Shown here in pieces: positions 60,264-64,000 of a DNA stretch of 64,000 nt. The DNA comes from Rufibacter latericius (GTDB taxonomy: Bacteria; Bacteroidota; Bacteroidia; Cytophagales; Hymenobacteraceae): assembly GCF_003721515.1 (NCBI RefSeq), contig NZ_RJJD01000015.1, forward strand, positions 348,258 through 412,257, in the 5' to 3' direction. The notes beneath the pieces were generated by a model that was not told where the DNA came from, did not search any database, and saw only the letters and a program-made list of their open reading frames with translations. A program made the translations under genes and the position numbers. Positions within the stretch are counted from its first letter, which is position 1; each line of letters begins with the position of its first letter.

Positions 60264-60307
60264 AAAAGCAGAAGCCGTCTTCTTCAAGGGAGACGGCTTC
60301 TGCTTTT
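60264..60307 (+). terminator. terminator of the Cys-rich protein gene
   Basis: AAAAGCAGAAGCCGTCT (60264-60280) pairs over 17 bp with 60291-60307 and ends in TTTTT. Confidence 0.9.
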
Positions 60308-60316
60308 TAAAGAGGT

Positions 60317-60355
60317 CTGTTTTCAGGCTGTTCTCTGGAAAACAGCTTGAAAACA
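60317..60355. repeat. dispersed palindrome, clear copy
   Basis: TGTTTTCAGGCTGTT (60318-60332) and AACAGCTTGAAAACA (60341-60355) pair at 14 of 15 positions. Confidence 0.8.
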
Positions 60356-60508
60356 AGCCTATGCTTAGAATCCCTGACAGCCAGGAGAAACTCCACCTGA
60401 AAGCCCGAATATTATTTTATTTGAATATAACCGGCAACCCAGCCGTGTTTTTACGTATAGTCCAAGATACAACAACGCTATTGACAACACCTTAATATAC
60501 CTCTGGCT

Positions 60509-60847
60509 ATGCAAGACAAGGAAGAAGAAAGAAGCTTAATTAACGTAGAAGCTCGCCTTAACAAAGAAGGATACACCCAGGACTTCAGAGTAACCGAAGA
60601 TAACCGGCTCCAGGCGTTGACCGGGGATAAAATCTATGGTCCGGAGGAAGTGAAGATTGTGGATTTTTACCGCTTCGAAGGGGAAACCGATCCAGATGAC
60701 ATGTCTATCCTCTACGCTCTTGAATGCGCTGACGGCACCAAAGGCACCATCTCCAATTCGTACGGACCTTACGCCGACCAAGGCATTGACGACTTTATGA
60801 AACTGGTGGAAGACCGGGGCAAGAACCTAGACAAGAAGCATAAATAA
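60509..60847 (+). CDS. conserved uncharacterised protein
   Basis: 112 residues, soluble and acidic, with a central EVKIVDFYRFEGETDPDDMSILYALECADGTKGTISNSYG block. I recognise the pattern from small Bacteroidota proteins of unknown role. It has no signal peptide or membrane segment. It is convergent with mscS and ends 19 bases before their shared terminator. Confidence 0.75.
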   Translation: MQDKEEERSLINVEARLNKEGYTQDFRVTEDNRLQALTGDKIYGPEEVKIVDFYRFEGETDPDDMSILYALECADGTKGTISNSYGPYADQGIDDFMKLVEDRGKNLDKKHK

Positions 60848-60866
60848 CAGCCTTTACCCTAAAAAG

Positions 60867-60900
60867 AAAAAGCGGCCGAATCACTCTTCGGCCGCTTTTT
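60867..60900. terminator. bidirectional terminator overlapping the end of mscS
   Basis: AAAAAGCGGCCGAA (60867-60880) pairs over 14 bp with 60887-60900. The right arm codes for the last residues of the MscS protein (KAAEE), whose stop codon lies in the loop. Confidence 0.85.
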
Positions 60901-61876
60901 CTTTGTCTTCTCCGTTAGTTCCGTCATGGGGCAGGGCCAACTTTTCTTTTTCCGGTTCCTGATCATCTGTTGACAGGGTAAGTTTGGGAAAAGCTTCTTT
61001 GAGTTCGATGGACAGGTCTTTGCCGCCCTTCACCCCGAAATTGAGGGTTCTGATAGGGAACGGAATCTCTATTTTTTGCTCGTCAAACGCTTTCTTGATC
61101 TTCATGATGGCGTAGCTCTTGGCGTTGACAAAATCGGTTTGGCGCTTGTAGCTGATCCAGTAGCGCACCAGGAAATTGATGCTGCTCTCCCCAAATTCCT
61201 CGTACACCACCTCTACTTCTTTGCCTGAGATCATGTTGGGGATGTCTACCATGGCCCCTTTCACCACCTGCTGCACCCGTTCCAGGTCCTCGGCATACGA
61301 AACCCTTACTTTCAGGTCAATCCGCCGGATTCCGTAATGCGAGAAGTTGGTCAACGCTGATTCAAAGACTTTGCGGTTAGGTACTTTTACCAGCTCGCCG
61401 GTCTGCCTTCTGATGTCCACGGTACGCAGGTTGATGCGCTCAATGGTCCCGAAGTGTTCGTTGGTTTCTATCACATCGCCTACCACAAACGGTTTCCTGA
61501 AGGCAATGATCACCCCCGAGATGAAGTTGGCGGCAATGTCCTGAAAGGCAAAACCCAGTGCTAACCCGATGATACCAGCACCCGCCAACAACGTTGTCAC
61601 CGTCTTGTCCAGCTTCAGGATGCTCAGGGTGAAGAAAATGCCCAAGGTAAGCACGGTCACGTACACGGTGGTACCCACCAGGTTGTTCAAAGCGCTGCTA
61701 TGCGTGAACCTGATGAGCAGTTTGTCTGAGGTACGCCGGAGAATACGGGCGGCCACAAACGTGAGCACCAGCACCAACAAGGCCAGGAACAGGTTGGGCA
61801 GCATGAGCACTATCTGCTTCAGCCAAATCTCAAGCTTACGCCAAAGGAGTTGAAATGCTTCGTTAATTTCGGTCAC
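60881..61876 (-). CDS. mscS: MscS family mechanosensitive channel
   Basis: 331 residues, GTG start at 61876. Three membrane helices (about 20-42, 60-82, 90-110), the third being the Gly/Ala-rich pore helix (TLLAGAGIIGLALGFAFQDIAANFISG), then the cytoplasmic vestibule (VGDVIETNEHFGTIERINLRTVDI). It opens under membrane tension to release osmolytes. A charged C-terminal tail (from about 295) ends inside the terminator hairpin. Confidence 0.93.
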   Translation of the reverse strand: MTEINEAFQLLWRKLEIWLKQIVLMLPNLFLALLVLVLTFVAARILRRTSDKLLIRFTHSSALNNLVGTTVYVTVLTLGIFFTLSILKLDKTVTTLLAGAGIIGLALGFAFQDIAANFISGVIIAFRKPFVVGDVIETNEHFGTIERINLRTVDIRRQTGELVKVPNRKVFESALTNFSHYGIRRIDLKVRVSYAEDLERVQQVVKGAMVDIPNMISGKEVEVVYEEFGESSINFLVRYWISYKRQTDFVNAKSYAIMKIKKAFDEQKIEIPFPIRTLNFGVKGGKDLSIELKEAFPKLTLSTDDQEPEKEKLALPHDGTNGEDKEKAAEE

Positions 61877-61986
61877 AGGAAAGGAAATAAATATACCACT
61901 GAACCCTTGGCTTGCGAAGCCTCAGGCGCTAATTTCCATCATACGCAATCTTAGGCAATCTAGCTACAGAAAGTATGCCAGCCCCA

Positions 61987-63012
61987 TCAACCCCACACCT
62001 TCGTGCCTTCTGAGCAGTTGCGGCACATCTCTATCTGGCTTCGGCCTTGCAGCAAAGAACCCCTGAACTTGCGGTACGCATCGCTTTTCCAAAGCTGTTG
62101 AAAGCTCTGCTGCTGCAGGTCCCCCAACCGGTAATGGGCATCTTTGTCAAAACAGCAGGGCACCACCTTTCCATCCCAGGTGATGACGCAGGAATGCCAC
62201 ATCTTCCAGCAGCCATCAATCAACTTATTCTTTAGCGAGTATGTGCCGTTGGGTTGCGCCTGGTACCTTGAGTAATAGTCAATGGTGGGAATGAGCGGCG
62301 AGCCTTGGGCATAGTCATAGATCTGCGCGGTCTTGAACCAGACATCGTCCACGCCCAATTCTTTGGCCAGTTGCCTGGCCTCGTCTATCTGATGCTCGTT
62401 GGGACGCACCACCAGAAACTGGAAGATAAGGTAAGGTGTCTTGGACTTGAGCTCGCGCTTGTACTTCACCAGCCGTTTGGTACCTTCCAGGACCTTATCT
62501 AGTTTGCCGCCCACGCGGTACTGCTGATATACGTCCTGGGTGGTGCCGTCCAGCGAGATGATCAGTCGGTCAAGGCCAGATTCTACCGTTTTGCGGGCGT
62601 TTTCCTCAGAAAGGTAATGGGCGTTGGTAGAGGTGGCGGTGTAGAGGCCTTTTTTGGAGGCGTATTTGACCAGGTCCAGGAAAGACTTGTGCAGGTACGG
62701 CTCTCCCTGAAAGTAAAAAAGCAGGTACAGCAAACGGCCCTGCAGTTGGTCAATGGTCTGTTTGAAGAGATCGTCTGACAGCATGCCCGTGGGTCGGGTG
62801 AAAGACCGGAGGCCGCTGGGGCACTCGGGGCAGCGCAGGTTGCAGGACGTGGTAGGCTCAAAGGAGATGCTCACGGGACTTCCCCAGTGGCGGGGTTTCT
62901 TGGTGAGCCGGGCTAAGGCGTAGCTGCTCACCACCTGCAGGGCGTTCCAGGCGCGGCGCGGGGTTAGCTTAGACGCTAAGTTTAATCCATCCTGAAAGGT
63001 GCCTCGGGTCAA
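61987..63012 (-). CDS. radical SAM/SPASM domain protein
   Basis: 341 residues, TTG start at 63012 since no ATG lies near. The iron-sulfur motif is SCNLRCPEC (Cys57, Cys61, Cys64), and the C-terminal SPASM region contains KMWHSCVITWDGKVVPCCFDKD and EMCRNCSEG for auxiliary clusters. Such enzymes modify peptides, proteins or small molecules by radical chemistry. No precursor peptide gene is evident nearby, so the substrate is unknown. A hairpin lies between it and the upstream TlpA-like gene. Confidence 0.88.
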   Translation of the reverse strand: MTRGTFQDGLNLASKLTPRRAWNALQVVSSYALARLTKKPRHWGSPVSISFEPTTSCNLRCPECPSGLRSFTRPTGMLSDDLFKQTIDQLQGRLLYLLFYFQGEPYLHKSFLDLVKYASKKGLYTATSTNAHYLSEENARKTVESGLDRLIISLDGTTQDVYQQYRVGGKLDKVLEGTKRLVKYKRELKSKTPYLIFQFLVVRPNEHQIDEARQLAKELGVDDVWFKTAQIYDYAQGSPLIPTIDYYSRYQAQPNGTYSLKNKLIDGCWKMWHSCVITWDGKVVPCCFDKDAHYRLGDLQQQSFQQLWKSDAYRKFRGSLLQGRSQIEMCRNCSEGTKVWG

Positions 63013-63036
63013 GTGCTTTGTATAGTATAAAACAGG

Positions 63037-63062
63037 TGCTATCCTCTGCAGACAGCACCTGT
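63037..63062 (-). terminator. hairpin before the radical SAM gene
   Basis: ACAGGTGCT (near 63032) pairs with AGCACCTGT (63054-63062) around TATCCTCTGCAGACAG. It follows the TlpA-like gene on the minus strand but has no clear T run. Confidence 0.5.
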
Positions 63063-63066
63063 TCGT

Positions 63067-63090
63067 GTTTTAAACCTGTTTAGGCAAAAG
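63067..63090. repeat. dispersed palindrome, degenerate copy
   Basis: GTTTTAAACCTGTTTAGGCA followed by AAAG. It is followed by a TACTTTTG-like box read on the minus strand (63085-63092). Confidence 0.4.
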
Positions 63091-63103
63091 TACGCAAAAA
63101 ACG

Positions 63104-64000
63104 CTACTTGCGGGAGGAGTTCCGGTATTGGTCAATGGCCGTAGCCGTTTCGCGGGCTCCTTCTGCGTGTCCGGGCCTGCGGGCGTTGGTATTGATTAGG
63201 ATACCATCGGGGGAAATCATGAAATACGCCGGAAACGATTTCACGTCATAGTCCTTCAGAATCTTGGCCGACAAGTCTGGTGCGTACAGATGCACGCCGG
63301 GCAGTTTCTTCTGTGCCATGTTCTGTTTCCAGGTATTCAGGTCTTCGCCCACACTTACCTGTAGCAACACAATATTCTTGCTCGCCAACTGCTCAGCGAA
63401 ATACTTATAGGCTTGCTGGTCAACGGTGCAGATTCCGCAGTGTGTGCGCCAAAAACCCAGGTACACGATCTTATTTTTGAAATCGCTCAGAGACACGCTG
63501 TCCCCCTTCGCAGATAATAGGGTAAATGCCGGCGCTTGCGTACCCAATCCCACTCTCCTGAACTGCTTGTACTGCGCATGGACAAACGAGAGGAAGTTGG
63601 CGTCTTTGGCTTCTTTCTGGTAATCGGTGTACATGGCATCGGCGTCGGGCACGTACCCGAACCGGAAAGCCTGCGACAGGATACGAGCCAGCATCATGTC
63701 ACGGGCGGTACCCTGCAGTTCTTTTTTGGCTAAGCCGTACAGCACCGGGTAATAATCACGCTCCAGATTGTTGGGTTGCTGCTGAAGGGCCCTGAACTGG
63801 AAATAGTTGTTCAGGAAATCTAAGTACGCCTGGTTTCTGATGGCCCCGGGAAAGTTGAGGTTCACCTGCTTCAGGAAATCATAGTAGTTCGCCGAAAGCT
63901 GGGGAGGCAAGTCACCCACGCGTTTGCGCACATCTACGTACGTGAGCCGGTCATTGGCATAGCCGAACTCGATCTGAGCCTGTGCATAGGCCTTGAAAGC
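63104..64000 (-). CDS. TlpA-like thioredoxin-fold protein (5' end outside window)
   Basis: The frame stays open to the window edge, so the start lies beyond 64000; the GTG at 63931 is internal. The visible part has an N-terminal helical region (AFKAYAQAQIEF, VNLNFPGAIRN) and a C-terminal thioredoxin fold with APAFTLLSAKGDSVSLSDFKN and the redox pair THCGICTVDQ (Cys-Gly-Ile-Cys). Such Bacteroidota proteins are periplasmic and reduce or shape disulfides. The full domain order cannot be judged. Confidence 0.85.
   Translation of the reverse strand, partial: AFKAYAQAQIEFGYANDRLTYVDVRKRVGDLPPQLSANYYDFLKQVNLNFPGAIRNQAYLDFLNNYFQFRALQQQPNNLERDYYPVLYGLAKKELQGTARDMMLARILSQAFRFGYVPDADAMYTDYQKEAKDANFLSFVHAQYKQFRRVGLGTQAPAFTLLSAKGDSVSLSDFKNKIVYLGFWRTHCGICTVDQQAYKYFAEQLASKNIVLLQVSVGEDLNTWKQNMAQKKLPGVHLYAPDLSAKILKDYDVKSFPAYFMISPDGILINTNARRPGHAEGARETATAIDQYRNSSRK

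Noticed and set aside
61987-63012. RiPP biosynthesis cluster around the radical SAM/SPASM gene
   Set aside because: No precursor peptide, protease-exporter or other tailoring gene is seen beside it.
1-64000. tRNA, rRNA, CRISPR array, prophage or intact insertion sequence
   Set aside because: No TPsiC/acceptor patterns, rRNA blocks, regularly spaced direct repeats with spacers, phage genes or transposase genes were found by eye.

Overview
The window looks like chromosomal DNA from a member of the Bacteroidota, most likely order Cytophagales, family Hymenobacteraceae (Rufibacter, Pontibacter or Hymenobacter type). This is inferred from four type IX secretion C-terminal domains, acidic Bacteroidota-type lipoprotein export signals, TAnnTTTG promoter elements, and families such as DUF3667, head-GIN, the OmpP1/SGNH pair and a lipocalin-like lipoprotein cluster. 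GC is roughly half except for an AT-rich block near 47.9-54 kb. I see no rRNA, tRNA, CRISPR array, intact insertion sequence or prophage.

Layout. 0-4 kb: EamA transporter, then penicillin acylase with a small membrane protein. 4.4-8.5 kb: Spy-like protein, then a catalytic/non-catalytic M16 peptidase pair ending in a strong terminator. 8.6-11.6 kb: DUF58, MoxR and DUF4159 genes separated by repeats. 11.8-14.9 kb: TldE and a TldD with a Tat-like leader. 15-21 kb: small envelope and unknown proteins, methionine aminopeptidase, acetyltransferase and methyltransferase. 21.4-24 kb: a BlaR1-like M56 protease with a histidine-heptad coiled coil and its BlaI repressor, preceded by three matching dyads. 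24-34 kb: ArfB, DUF481, MBL-rhodanese, cyanophycinase-like protein, two paralogous T9SS cargo proteins and a TrxR-like flavoprotein. 34.5-39.6 kb: OmpP1/FadL plus SGNH lipoprotein, then three acidic lipoproteins. 39.7-47 kb: polA, class II aldolase, and a glyA-tatC-rpiB operon. 47.2-54.3 kb: two large T9SS adhesin-like genes and a phosphoesterase in the AT-rich block. 54.5-56 kb: a possible stress operon of an SDR and two disordered hydrophilin-like proteins. 56-64 kb: pterin dehydratase, rsmI-lnt, inositol phosphatase, MscS, radical SAM and a truncated TlpA-like gene.

The most striking feature is between the genes. An imperfect palindrome of about 40 bp (half-site near TGTTTTAGGGCTGTTTTC, then its reverse complement) occurs about 32 times in 64 kb, in almost every gap except those of the AT-rich block. 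It sits beside several other repeat families: ACTCAGA tracts, 88-90 bp MITE-like elements, and a pair of about 218 bp repeats whose terminal hairpin differs by compensatory base changes. These dispersed elements and the BlaI-type dyad array are the best candidates for something undescribed.
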